Positions 8,373-15,670 of a DNA stretch of 64,000 nucleotides are shown piece after piece; the first letter of the stretch is position 1, and each line of letters starts with the position of its first letter. Below the pieces are notes generated by a model that did no database searches, was not told where the DNA came from, and saw only the letters and a program-made list of their open reading frames with translations. The position numbers and the translations under genes were made by a program. The stretch comes from Aequorivita lipolytica (GTDB lineage: Bacteria > Bacteroidota > Bacteroidia > Flavobacteriales > Flavobacteriaceae), in contig NZ_VORU01000008.1 in NCBI RefSeq assembly GCF_007997135.1, positions 94,990 through 158,989 of the forward strand. Direction: 5' to 3'.

Positions 8373-9326
8373 TTAAATTTCTTTAAATACTAAATAGCCA
8401 GTATAAATTAAATAAAAGCTAAATAACAGTAAGGCTTCCCATCGGTCCAGTTTTTTTCTTTTTCCTATAAACATGGAAATTATTAGAAATATAGTTCCTC
8501 CAATTAGTATTGCGAAGTCTTGGTTAAAGTTCTGATTGTATGCTATCGGATTTATAAATGAACTAACTGAAACAATCAGCAGTATATTAAATATGTTTGA
8601 GCCTATAACATTACCTATGGCAATATCACTATTTCTTTTAACGGCGGCGACTATTGAAGTTACTAATTCGGGCAATGAAGTGCCGGCGGCAATTATGGTT
8701 AGACCAATTATTTTTTGACTGGTTCCCAATTCGGTGGCTACTGCTATGGCGTTGTCAACCACCAAAGTTCCACCTACTACAAGACCTGCAAAACCAATTA
8801 AAATTAAGCCCCAAATTTTTGTATTAGATTTGTTTACCTGCACAACAACATCGGTATTATCCATTTTTAACTGTCTAAACATATAATACAAAAAGCCTGC
8901 AAAAAGTACCAGTAAAATAAGCCCGTCTAGTCTTGATATTTCAGAATCTCCATCCATGAAGAAATTATTTGCTAGCACCATTAAAGCGATAGTAATTATA
9001 AGCGAGACGGGAATTTCTTTCCAAGCTGTGGAAGACTGAACGGTTATTGGGTAAATTAAACCTGCTAATCCCAATATTATAAATAAGTTGAAGTTGTTAC
9101 TGCCTATTACGTTTGCCAAAACAATATCTGAAAGACCGTCTGCTGAAGCGATGGAGTTTACAACCAACTCAGGGGCAGAAGTTCCAAAGGCAACAATAGT
9201 TAAGCCTATTACTAAATCTGGAATATTATACTTTTTCGCTAATGAGGTAGCGCCATCCACTAGCCAATTAGCGCCAAATATTAAGCCTGCAAATCCAAGA
9301 ACTATTAAAAGCAGTGATACAATCAT
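8373..9326 (-). CDS. calcium/sodium antiporter (CaCA family, YrbG-like)
   Basis: A 317-residue inner-membrane antiporter of about ten helices with the internal duplication typical of the family. The two alpha repeats are seen as 'GTSAPELVVNSIA...GSNNFN' (about 50-80) and 'GTSLPELVTSIV...IGNVIGSNIFN' (about 215-250), with the conserved acidic residues present. It exchanges Ca2+ for Na+ (or H+) across the cytoplasmic membrane. It is the last gene of the minus-strand ion island, separated from the DUF2490 gene by 161 bp, so it could have its own promoter. Confidence 0.92.
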   Translation of the reverse strand: MIVSLLLIVLGFAGLIFGANWLVDGATSLAKKYNIPDLVIGLTIVAFGTSAPELVVNSIASADGLSDIVLANVIGSNNFNLFIILGLAGLIYPITVQSSTAWKEIPVSLIITIALMVLANNFFMDGDSEISRLDGLILLVLFAGFLYYMFRQLKMDNTDVVVQVNKSNTKIWGLILIGFAGLVVGGTLVVDNAIAVATELGTSQKIIGLTIIAAGTSLPELVTSIVAAVKRNSDIAIGNVIGSNIFNILLIVSVSSFINPIAYNQNFNQDFAILIGGTIFLIISMFIGKRKKLDRWEALLLFSFYLIYTGYLVFKEI

Positions 9327-9487
9327 ACTATTTTTCTTTTGAAAGCCCCGAAGATATGTATTAATCTAATTGCGGTAACATAAGGAAATAAATAATTAAA
9401 TACTTCTCAGCTACCCATTCAAGTAAGCAAGCAAGGCTTTAAATTGCTGCGTTTTGATTCTCTGAAAAGATTTTTCTTCTGAGAAGG

Positions 9488-10180
9488 TTATATTTCTAAA
9501 AACCAATTTATACTCGTCCAAAAACTATGGCGGGTAGTATTGTCCAGAAATGAATTAACCCTATAGCCCATACCCACCTCTATTTTATCATTATTTTTCA
9601 AATTATATCCTAATAGTGGAACAAGTCGTATTTCAAGGTCATAGTCTGAATCCTGCCAACTGTTAAGATATTCGTTATTAAATTTAAAATAGAATTCCTG
9701 TGGGTCCACTGATTCTCCATTTAATGGGATTTCTGAAGCAATGCGATATCTTAATCTAAATTCTGGTTTTTCTTCTTTGGAAAACGTTTGATCTGTTGAG
9801 AAACGGTGTACCAACCTAAGAGCACTCAATCTTTGCACTACAGTATATTGCTGAATAAATCTATGAAATAACTTTTCTTCTCGAAGCCTAATAAGATAAC
9901 CACCAGCAACACGAGAATTCAAACCAACTTTTTTGGCGGTAATCATTGAAATGTCAGTGAGAATGTAGTTATACTGGCTTTCAGTACTGCCGTTGAATTC
10001 TCCTGATTGTAAAAGTTGGCGTGACTCTATTTTTGAGATGAGCGACCAGTCATTTTCTAATTTATAATTTAAATTTATGGATGGCAACAGCCCAAACTGA
10101 TAGGTGCTTTGGGCCGATGCACTATTTAAAAATTGAATGAACACAATAAAAGTGGCTATATGAAATTTATTAATATTCAA
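9488..10180 (-). CDS. DUF2490 outer-membrane barrel-like protein (copy A)
   Basis: A 230-residue protein with a signal peptide (about 1-23, ending SASAQ). The rest is amphipathic strands rich in aromatic and Arg residues ('FRLRYRIASEIPL', 'KIEVGMGYRVNSFL') and ends in an aromatic-rich strand (FWTSINWFLEI). This fits a small outer-membrane beta-barrel; DUF2490 has no established function. It overlaps the PepSY-like gene upstream by 11 bp, and that gene overlaps the MscS gene, so the three are one translational unit. A second DUF2490 gene lies at 13006-13665 next to nhaA. Confidence 0.82.
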   Translation of the reverse strand: MNINKFHIATFIVFIQFLNSASAQSTYQFGLLPSINLNYKLENDWSLISKIESRQLLQSGEFNGSTESQYNYILTDISMITAKKVGLNSRVAGGYLIRLREEKLFHRFIQQYTVVQRLSALRLVHRFSTDQTFSKEEKPEFRLRYRIASEIPLNGESVDPQEFYFKFNNEYLNSWQDSDYDLEIRLVPLLGYNLKNNDKIEVGMGYRVNSFLDNTTRHSFWTSINWFLEI

Positions 10181-10754
10181 GATGATAGCTGGGTTTAAAT
10201 ATTATTTGGGATGCCAAAACGAAGTGTCCTTTATCTGTGAAAAGGTATTCAAATAATTCAGTGCTTTTTTCGGAACGGCACTTGACTATTATTTCATATT
10301 TAACGGTCAAATCTTCAGTTGGTTTTCCAGATAATAATTTTAAAAACAACGGTATTTGATTTCCTGTATATTGTATTTGGATTTTGTTAATTCTGTGCTT
10401 AATACAATCTTTTTGCAGTCTTGTGCCTATTGAATTTTTAAGTGGTGTTGTTAATTCATCCCATTTTATTTCAATTTCAACATCTTCAATATTTCCGAGT
10501 GCATCAAATTCAACGCTGTGTTTTTTTCTGTTTCTTTTAAATTTGGCTTCGATACTTTTCCTTTCCAGCCCTTCTTCCAAATACCATTTTACTTTATTCT
10601 TCAATTTTAAAGAATCTATAAAATTTAAAGCATTCATCGGAACATCACTTTGTGCTAAACGACTTTCCTTTTCAAACTTTTGTTGAGCGAATAAACTATT
10701 GGAAAAATTTCCAAGAATGAAAATTGCAACAACTGCTAAAATGGACTTAATCAT
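10170..10754 (-). CDS. periplasmic protein, PepSY-like
   Basis: A 194-residue protein with a Sec signal peptide (about 1-23, ending LFAQ). The central part, with YLEEGLERKSIEAKF and a HSVEFDALGNIEDVEIEIK strand, resembles the PepSY-like fold seen in many Bacteroidota periplasmic proteins; this is a resemblance, not a firm assignment. It overlaps the MscS gene by 8 bp and the DUF2490 gene by 11 bp. The three-gene order suggests a periplasmic partner between an inner-membrane channel and an outer-membrane barrel. Confidence 0.6.
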   Translation of the reverse strand: MIKSILAVVAIFILGNFSNSLFAQQKFEKESRLAQSDVPMNALNFIDSLKLKNKVKWYLEEGLERKSIEAKFKRNRKKHSVEFDALGNIEDVEIEIKWDELTTPLKNSIGTRLQKDCIKHRINKIQIQYTGNQIPLFLKLLSGKPTEDLTVKYEIIVKCRSEKSTELFEYLFTDKGHFVLASQIIFKPSYHLEY

Positions 10755-11244
10755 TTATTTTCTTTTTTATCATTTTTTGAATAAAAACGTTGCTGGGTAT
10801 TGTTATTTGCTCTCCTTCCTTCGTTTTAAGGATAATGAAAAAAATACCAATATCGCTCACCCTTCCTTCGGTTTCGTAGTCCTTATCAATTATGGTAATT
10901 GTATCATCCAATTTTACAGGATGATTGAAAAATATTATGATACTGGAAGTTATATTGGAAAGGATTGACCATTGGGCAAACAAGGCTATCCCTAAAACAG
11001 TTAATAACGACCCTATAAAAACACCTAATTCTGATTGGTCAACTCCCCAAATTATTAAGATTATTATTAAACAAACTAAAATGTTGATCAGGTTGATGAC
11101 TTTCTTTATGATTTTGCCTCTTACCTTTTTCAACAAATTGTTTGATACAGTTTTATTTACCAATTTGGACGTAATAAAAAGCGTTAAAGCAAATGCCGCT
11201 AAGACTACAACCGTTTCAATAATTTTTAACTGGACACTATCCAT
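10747..11244 (-). CDS. short MscS-family mechanosensitive channel
   Basis: A 165-residue protein with three hydrophobic helices (about 7-27, 45-68, 75-105). The last is the pore helix with small residues (LTVLGIALFAQWSILSNITSS). A short MscS beta domain follows ('FFNHPVKLDDTITI...GRVSDIGIFFIILKT...ITIPSNVFI'). It lacks the C-terminal vestibule of E. coli MscS (about 286 residues), so it is a minimal version. It should release ions or osmolytes under membrane tension. First gene of the MscS, PepSY-like, DUF2490 unit. Confidence 0.85.
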   Translation of the reverse strand: MDSVQLKIIETVVVLAAFALTLFITSKLVNKTVSNNLLKKVRGKIIKKVINLINILVCLIIILIIWGVDQSELGVFIGSLLTVLGIALFAQWSILSNITSSIIIFFNHPVKLDDTITIIDKDYETEGRVSDIGIFFIILKTKEGEQITIPSNVFIQKMIKKKIND

Positions 11245-11334
11245 TATTATAGTTTTATGATAGATATTCTCAAACTTTGCTGGAGATTCAGCGATTAAAA
11301 AATGAAATTTTTTTCTGAACCGTTCATAGCATTC

Positions 11335-11375
11335 TTTTGGGATTCATTTTTATTTTTAAAATCGAAATCCCAAAA
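11335..11375 (-). terminator. inverted repeat after the coiled-coil lipoprotein gene
   Basis: Perfect 10-bp arms TTTTGGGATT (11335-11344) and AATCCCAAAA (11366-11375) with a 21-bp loop, in the 163-bp gap between the lipoprotein gene and the MscS gene. Position suits termination of the NhaA transcript, but there is no strong T run, so it could instead be a repeat element. Confidence 0.4.
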
Positions 11376-11407
11376 CTCCGTCTTAGAATCGATACCAGAA
11401 TTTACTG

Positions 11408-11677
11408 TCACTTATATTTGTTCAAAATAGAATCAAGGTTTGATGACGTTTTTTCCACTATTGAGTCTAGTTTTTTAATCTTTAGGTCTTCCAGATTAAT
11501 TATTGAATCGAGTTTTATAACCTTATCCATTTCAGTGTTAATTACTGAATCTAGCTGGTTCGCTTTGTTAGTAAGATTGTTTAACTGGCTTTCTACAGCG
11601 CTGATGCCATTTTCACAAGAGGTTAAGAATGCCACTAACACAATAACTAAAACGATGAGCAATTTATATTTTTGCAT
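11408..11677 (-). CDS. small coiled-coil lipoprotein
   Basis: An 89-residue protein with a lipoprotein signal (lipobox FLTSC, lipidated Cys at about residue 21). The remainder is a predicted coiled coil with heptad-spaced Leu/Ile ('LNNLTNKANQLDSVI', 'KLDSIINLEDLKIKKLDSIV'), reminiscent of Lpp-type spacer lipoproteins although not homologous by eye. It starts 2 bp after nhaA and is surely co-translated. The role is unknown; an envelope spacer or a partner of NhaA or the DUF2490 barrel are both possible. Confidence 0.7.
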   Translation of the reverse strand: MQKYKLLIVLVIVLVAFLTSCENGISAVESQLNNLTNKANQLDSVINTEMDKVIKLDSIINLEDLKIKKLDSIVEKTSSNLDSILNKYK

Positions 11678-11679
11678 AG

Positions 11680-12996
11680 CTATATTTTTTGGGTGTTTGT
11701 ATTTTTTTTCGATGTTCGGGCTAGTATTAAATAACCTATAACACCAGAAATTAATGAGCCAATAAGAATGCCTATTTTGGCTGAGTCTAAATATTCCGGC
11801 CTGTTTGCAAAGGCAAGACTGGCTATAAAAATGGCCATAGTGAAGCCTACTCCAGCTATAAAGGAAACTCCTACAATATGCTTCATATTAATTTCCTTGG
11901 GCATAGTGATTAACTTTAGTTTTTTCGCCAAAAAGACCAAGCTCGTAATGCCAATACTGTTTCCAGCAACCAAACAGATGATGATGGTTATAATGAGAGA
12001 TTGGTCTAGCGGGATATCTGTATTAAGTACCACTCCGGCATTTGCCAATGCAAAAAGCGGAATTATAAAATAGGCTACCCAATCGTGAAGACGGTGCTCT
12101 AAATGCTGCAGTGGCGATTGGTATTTTGTCGTCCAATCTTCAAGATTGTCTATTGCCTCAATTTGTACTTCAGAAAGCACGGGTTTCGTTTTTTCTGGGT
12201 TGATTTTTATCTTTTCTGAAATATAGTTTAACGAACCAATAAAAGTTTCTGTATTTATTTTCTGCCGCAAGGGCACCGAAAACGCCAAAAGGAGTCCCGC
12301 AATTGTAGGATGTATTCCGCTTTTCAAGAATAAGAACCATACTACAGCGCCTACTAGCACCAATAAAAATTTTGAGTAAATACCTTTATACGATAAAAAA
12401 TAAAGCACCGCCAATAGTACCAAAGCAAAAAGTAGCATCATTATTTGTATGTTTCCGCTGTAAAAAATGGCGATGATTAGCACCGCACCCATATCGTCTA
12501 TAATGGCGAATGCGGTAAGAAAAATTTTGAGCGCCATAGGCACCTTATCTCCCAGTAATTTTAGTATTGCTAAAGCAAAGGCAATATCAGTAGCCATTGG
12601 TACGCCCCAGCCACGTGCAGTGTCAGGGTTTTGGTTTATGAGTATAAAGAAAAGCACAGGAAGCACCATTCCGCCCAAGGCGCCCACCAAAGGAAAAACC
12701 ATTTTCTTTGTAGAATTGAGTTCGCCTACCAAAAACTCACGCTTTATTTCCAGACCAATTACAAAAAAGAAGATGGCCATCAATAAATCATTTATCCAAA
12801 GCAATAGCGGTTTGTAAAGTTCAAAACCCGTAAAGCTGAAACCTACCTTTGAGTTCCATAGCGAAACGTAGCTATCGGAAAATGGCGAGTTTGCCCAGAT
12901 AAGCGCAATAACCGTGGCTAGCATCAGCAAAATACCGCTGAAACTTTCAATTTTGGTGAATTTTTGAAAAGGACTTAAAATTTTACTGGTTGGCAT
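11680..12996 (-). CDS. nhaA: Na+/H+ antiporter NhaA
   Basis: A 438-residue inner-membrane antiporter of about 12 helices, somewhat longer than E. coli NhaA (388). The ion-binding motif FAIIDDMGAV with its two aspartates is intact, and the N-terminal FIGLEIKREFLVGEL and GWGVPMATDIAFALAIL motifs are typical. It exports Na+ in exchange for two H+ and matters for pH and salt tolerance, as expected in a marine bacterium. It starts 9 bp after the DUF2490 gene and is followed after 2 bp by the coiled-coil lipoprotein. Confidence 0.96.
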   Translation of the reverse strand: MPTSKILSPFQKFTKIESFSGILLMLATVIALIWANSPFSDSYVSLWNSKVGFSFTGFELYKPLLLWINDLLMAIFFFVIGLEIKREFLVGELNSTKKMVFPLVGALGGMVLPVLFFILINQNPDTARGWGVPMATDIAFALAILKLLGDKVPMALKIFLTAFAIIDDMGAVLIIAIFYSGNIQIMMLLFALVLLAVLYFLSYKGIYSKFLLVLVGAVVWFLFLKSGIHPTIAGLLLAFSVPLRQKINTETFIGSLNYISEKIKINPEKTKPVLSEVQIEAIDNLEDWTTKYQSPLQHLEHRLHDWVAYFIIPLFALANAGVVLNTDIPLDQSLIITIIICLVAGNSIGITSLVFLAKKLKLITMPKEINMKHIVGVSFIAGVGFTMAIFIASLAFANRPEYLDSAKIGILIGSLISGVIGYLILARTSKKNTNTQKI

Positions 12997-13005
12997 AGGG
13001 GTGTT

Positions 13006-13665
13006 TTAGAAATTGAAAAAAGTAATAAGGTTCAACTGATCCCTATTTTTACCTCCGGCTAGAAACTGGTTCATATAGCCAATTTCAAACTTTAATGATT
13101 TGTTCAGTTTATAACCCAAGCCCGAGTATAGTCTGTTTCTGTCAAAAACATTGTTCTCTGTATTTAGGAAAATTTCGTTGTAGGCCGAAAAATATATTGT
13201 TTTGTCAATTATTTCAGCATTGTTTAAAGGCACGTTTAGACCTAAAAAATAACGAAAGCGGAGTTTAAAATCAGCTTCCACAAAACGTTGCTCAAAGCGA
13301 TATCTGTGCTGAACACCAACGCGGTTTATTTGTTGTCTGGTAATAAATTGTTGGTAAATTCTATGCTCGTTTACCGAGTTTTTATCGTCTGTTGTACCAA
13401 TGTAGTTTTCGCTTAAAATATAGCCGTAACCTAGCAGTAAATTGTTGTTGTTTTCGGTAAGATTATAGCCTAGGCCTGTGCGAAGCAATAGTTGTTCAAG
13501 ATCGCCAATGGCGTTATAGTTTCTGTATTGAACTTCGTGATGCAAGTTCCATTTATTGTCAATTTTTTTATTTCCGAAATAAATAATCCAGTTTCCGAAG
13601 TTACTGTCTTGGCCAATCGCCAAAAACGGCAAAAGCAAAGCCAATAATAAAAAGTGTTTCTTCAT
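13006..13665 (-). CDS. DUF2490 outer-membrane barrel-like protein (copy B)
   Basis: A 219-residue protein with a signal peptide (about 1-18, ending LAIGQ). Repeated amphipathic strands follow ('NNLLLGYGYILSENYIG', 'HRYRFEQRFVEADFKLRFRYF', 'YSGLGYKLNKSLKFEIGYMN'), ending in a C-terminal Phe strand (LITFFNF) typical of outer-membrane barrels. I start at the ATG 13663-13665, where the signal peptide begins. It is distantly similar to copy A (9488-10180). It is 9 bp upstream of nhaA and surely co-transcribed with it. Confidence 0.83.
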   Translation of the reverse strand: MKKHFLLLALLLPFLAIGQDSNFGNWIIYFGNKKIDNKWNLHHEVQYRNYNAIGDLEQLLLRTGLGYNLTENNNNLLLGYGYILSENYIGTTDDKNSVNEHRIYQQFITRQQINRVGVQHRYRFEQRFVEADFKLRFRYFLGLNVPLNNAEIIDKTIYFSAYNEIFLNTENNVFDRNRLYSGLGYKLNKSLKFEIGYMNQFLAGGKNRDQLNLITFFNF

Positions 13666-13712
13666 TTTATTTTTTTGTAAAGTTTTTTGATACTTAAATT
13701 TGGGACAAAAAA

Positions 13713-13780
13713 AAAGAGTGGCCAATAATGCTAAAAAAACAAACTAATCTAAATCAATGCATTTTTTTTGACCACTCTTT
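13713..13780 (-). terminator. long-stem terminator after carbonic anhydrase gene
   Basis: Arms AAAGAGTGGCCA (13713-13724) and TGACCACTCTTT (13769-13780) match at 11 of 12 positions, with an inner AATGC/GCATT pair. On the minus strand the second arm runs into a tract of nine T. It should separate the carbonic anhydrase transcript from the DUF2490-nhaA unit. Confidence 0.6.
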
Positions 13781-13788
13781 ATAATGTG

Positions 13789-14559
13789 TTATTCAAAAAA
13801 GGTTACTTTTCCAGTAGACAGGTCATAAGTTGCCCCAACAATTTTAATTTCGCCCTTTTCTTGCATTTCTGCCAATACCGGGCTTTGTGCAAGTGTTTTT
13901 TCAATATTTAGAAGTACGTTTTTATTAGAAACCGCTTCTACAAAATCGTCATTTTTTGAATTTCTGATCGCTTTGTCTTGTGGTTCTTCCACAGCTTTTA
14001 CTGCAGGTTTTATATTTTCAAGCATAGCTGTTAAGTTTCCAAGTTCAGCGTTATCAATGGCGCCTTTCACCGCGCCACAGTATTTGTGACCCAGAATGAC
14101 TACAAGTTTGGCTCCAGCTACCTTGGTTGCAAATTCCATGCTTCCCAGTAAATCTTCGTTTACAAAATTTCCTGCTACACGGCCTACAAATACGTCGCCA
14201 ATGCCTTGGTCAAATAAATCTTCAACGGGTACGCGGCTGTCTACACAGCTTAATACAATTGCTTTCGGGTATTGAGCCAATGCGGTTTTTCGTATTTGCT
14301 CCCCGTGATTACGATTTGTAGTTTTTTGGTTAACGAAGCGTTCGTTACCAGCCTTAAAATCATCAATAACCATTTGTGGCGTAAGGTTTTCTTGGTCTTC
14401 CTTTGTCATAACATCCGTAACGGCTTGTGGCTCTTCAATTGTTTGTTGTACGATTGCTGTATCTTCTGCTCTTTTAGACTCTTCCTTACAAGAAAATAGT
14501 AACGAGGTGCTGATTAAAAGTGTTACAGCGAGTGGAAATGTAGTTTTCATTGTTTTCAT
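13789..14559 (-). CDS. lipoprotein beta-carbonic anhydrase
   Basis: A 256-residue beta-class carbonic anhydrase with a lipoprotein signal peptide (lipobox LLFSC, Cys24). The zinc ligands are visible in CVDSRVP (Cys, plus the Asp-Arg dyad) and LGHKYCGAV (His and Cys). It should interconvert CO2 and bicarbonate outside the cytoplasm, anchored in the inner or outer membrane. I start at the ATG 14557-14559 (MKTMKTTF); the ATG three codons later is also possible. It is divergent from a TetR-type regulator with a palindrome at its promoter, and is followed by the DUF2490-nhaA unit. Confidence 0.92.
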   Translation of the reverse strand: MKTMKTTFPLAVTLLISTSLLFSCKEESKRAEDTAIVQQTIEEPQAVTDVMTKEDQENLTPQMVIDDFKAGNERFVNQKTTNRNHGEQIRKTALAQYPKAIVLSCVDSRVPVEDLFDQGIGDVFVGRVAGNFVNEDLLGSMEFATKVAGAKLVVILGHKYCGAVKGAIDNAELGNLTAMLENIKPAVKAVEEPQDKAIRNSKNDDFVEAVSNKNVLLNIEKTLAQSPVLAEMQEKGEIKIVGATYDLSTGKVTFFE

Positions 14560-14598
14560 TTTATGGGTTTTAGTGTTTGTTTTATATTTAATATGGGT

Positions 14599-14637
14599 CA
14601 AATATAAAAATACTTTTTTAAATAATAGTATAACTAT
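14599..14637 (-). promoter_or_regulatory. carbonic anhydrase promoter and candidate TetR operator
   Basis: On the minus strand TATATTTG (14606-14599) matches the -7 element TAnnTTTG, about 40 bp before the start codon. Eighteen bp further upstream, where the -33 element should lie, is the palindrome ATAGT-ATA-ACTAT (14625-14637). A repressor bound there would block the carbonic anhydrase promoter. Confidence 0.5.
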
Positions 14638-14670
14638 CATAATAAATAGTAAAAATATTATGTTTCGATG

Positions 14671-14701
14671 TTTGGCTATCATTTTAAATTGGTTAGCTTT
14701 G
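14671..14701 (+). promoter_or_regulatory. promoter of the TetR-family gene
   Basis: TTTG (14671-14674), 19 bp, then TAGCTTTG (14694-14701): a full match to the Bacteroidota sigma-ABfr type consensus. The start codon is 20 bp downstream of the -7 element, leaving a short leader. Confidence 0.7.
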
Positions 14702-14721
14702 TTTTTTGAAACAGCAGGTAT

Positions 14722-15396
14722 ATGGCAATTGAAATTAAAATTTCTCTTAATGAAGGGATTTATTTGAGAGATCCACAAGATTCCGCATTGGGACGAAACA
14801 TAATAAAGCACAGTATTTTGCTTATTGAAGATATTGGTTTTGAATCTTTTAACTTTAAGAAGTTAGCTCAAGAAATGAAGTCTACCGAAGCTTCCATCTA
14901 TCGTTATTTTGAAAATAAGCACTTACTACTTATCTATTTAGTTTCGTGGTATTGGGAGTGGGTTGCCTATCTTATTAAGATAAATACATTGAATATAGAC
15001 GACCCAAAGAGAAAGCTTGAAATAATAATCAATTCCTTTGTTTCTGCCTCGGCAGACAACCCTACCACTGATTATGTGGACGAAAGCAAGCTCCACAGTG
15101 TTATTATATCCGAAGGGCTCAAAGTTTACCATACAAAAGAAGTTGACGAGGAGAACGGCAAGGGTTTTTTTAAAAATTATAAGGAATTAATAACAATGGT
15201 TGCGGGAGTGATCACAGAAATTAATCCTTCATTTGAATATCCGTATGCTTTGGCCAGCAACTTATTTGAAATGTCTAACGACCACATTTATTTCGCCAAA
15301 CATTTACCGAGGCTCACAGATATAAAAGTGGGAGAGAACAAGTATTCCGAAGTAGAAAAAATGTTGAATTATTTCGCAACAAATTTATTGCGCTAA
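14722..15396 (+). CDS. TetR/AcrR-family regulator
   Basis: A 224-residue protein with a TetR-type N-terminal helix-turn-helix (about residues 25-75; 'KHSILLIEDIGFESFNFKKL' then 'STEASIYRYFENKHLLL') and a helical ligand or dimer domain of unknown specificity. It is transcribed divergently from the lipoprotein carbonic anhydrase with about 160 bp between the starts, which suggests it controls that gene and perhaps itself. Its stop codon overlaps the stop of the antisense recG remnant, showing that TetR and recG were once convergent neighbours. Confidence 0.88.
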   Translation: MAIEIKISLNEGIYLRDPQDSALGRNIIKHSILLIEDIGFESFNFKKLAQEMKSTEASIYRYFENKHLLLIYLVSWYWEWVAYLIKINTLNIDDPKRKLEIIINSFVSASADNPTTDYVDESKLHSVIISEGLKVYHTKEVDEENGKGFFKNYKELITMVAGVITEINPSFEYPYALASNLFEMSNDHIYFAKHLPRLTDIKVGENKYSEVEKMLNYFATNLLR

Positions 15397-15467
15397 GAAA
15401 TGTAATTCCAAATATTTCGATATTTTACAAGTTGTGCGTACGTATTTTTTATAGGAATGTTTTCTTC
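15393..15467 (-). pseudogene. second copy of the recG 3' end (24 codons plus stop)
   Basis: Read on the minus strand, this stretch encodes exactly the last 24 residues of the intact RecG (the segment beginning EENIPIKNTYAQ and ending RNIWNYIS), plus a stop. Compared with codons at the end of recG (18607-18681), about ten codons differ and every difference is synonymous; the stop is TAG instead of TAA. Similarity ends abruptly at 15468. This is not a decayed local duplicate; it looks like the tail of a diverged recG allele left at the edge of an insertion. Confidence 0.85.
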
Positions 15468-15609
15468 GTAATGCATAAAGATGGTTGAGAATATCAGAAT
15501 TTGCAGATAGCGAAGAAGTTTTAAAGAATACGGTAACAGGATTTGAGATTGCTAAAAAAGAAGATTTCCAGTCTTTAGTTCTTTTAATTAGCTGTAGCTA
15601 TAATTATAA
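15468..15609. other. non-coding stretch between recG remnant and terminator
   Basis: About 140 bp with no convincing gene. A short frame from a TTG at 15485 (EFADSEEVLKNTVTGFEI) remains open for 87 codons, but it runs through the terminator hairpin and into the antisense of the peptidase gene. It may be a fragment of a lost gene. Confidence 0.4.
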
Positions 15610-15647
15610 AAAAGTCTTCTTCTACAGTTATACAGAAGAAGACTTTT
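15610..15647 (-). terminator. terminator of the M28 peptidase gene
   Basis: Perfect 14-bp inverted repeat, AAAAGTCTTCTTCT (15610-15623) and AGAAGAAGACTTTT (15634-15647), loop 10 bp. On the minus strand it is followed by a T-rich tract, 23 bp after the peptidase stop codon. Confidence 0.85.
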
Positions 15648-15670
15648 GGCTTTTATCTTCGAATTACGAA

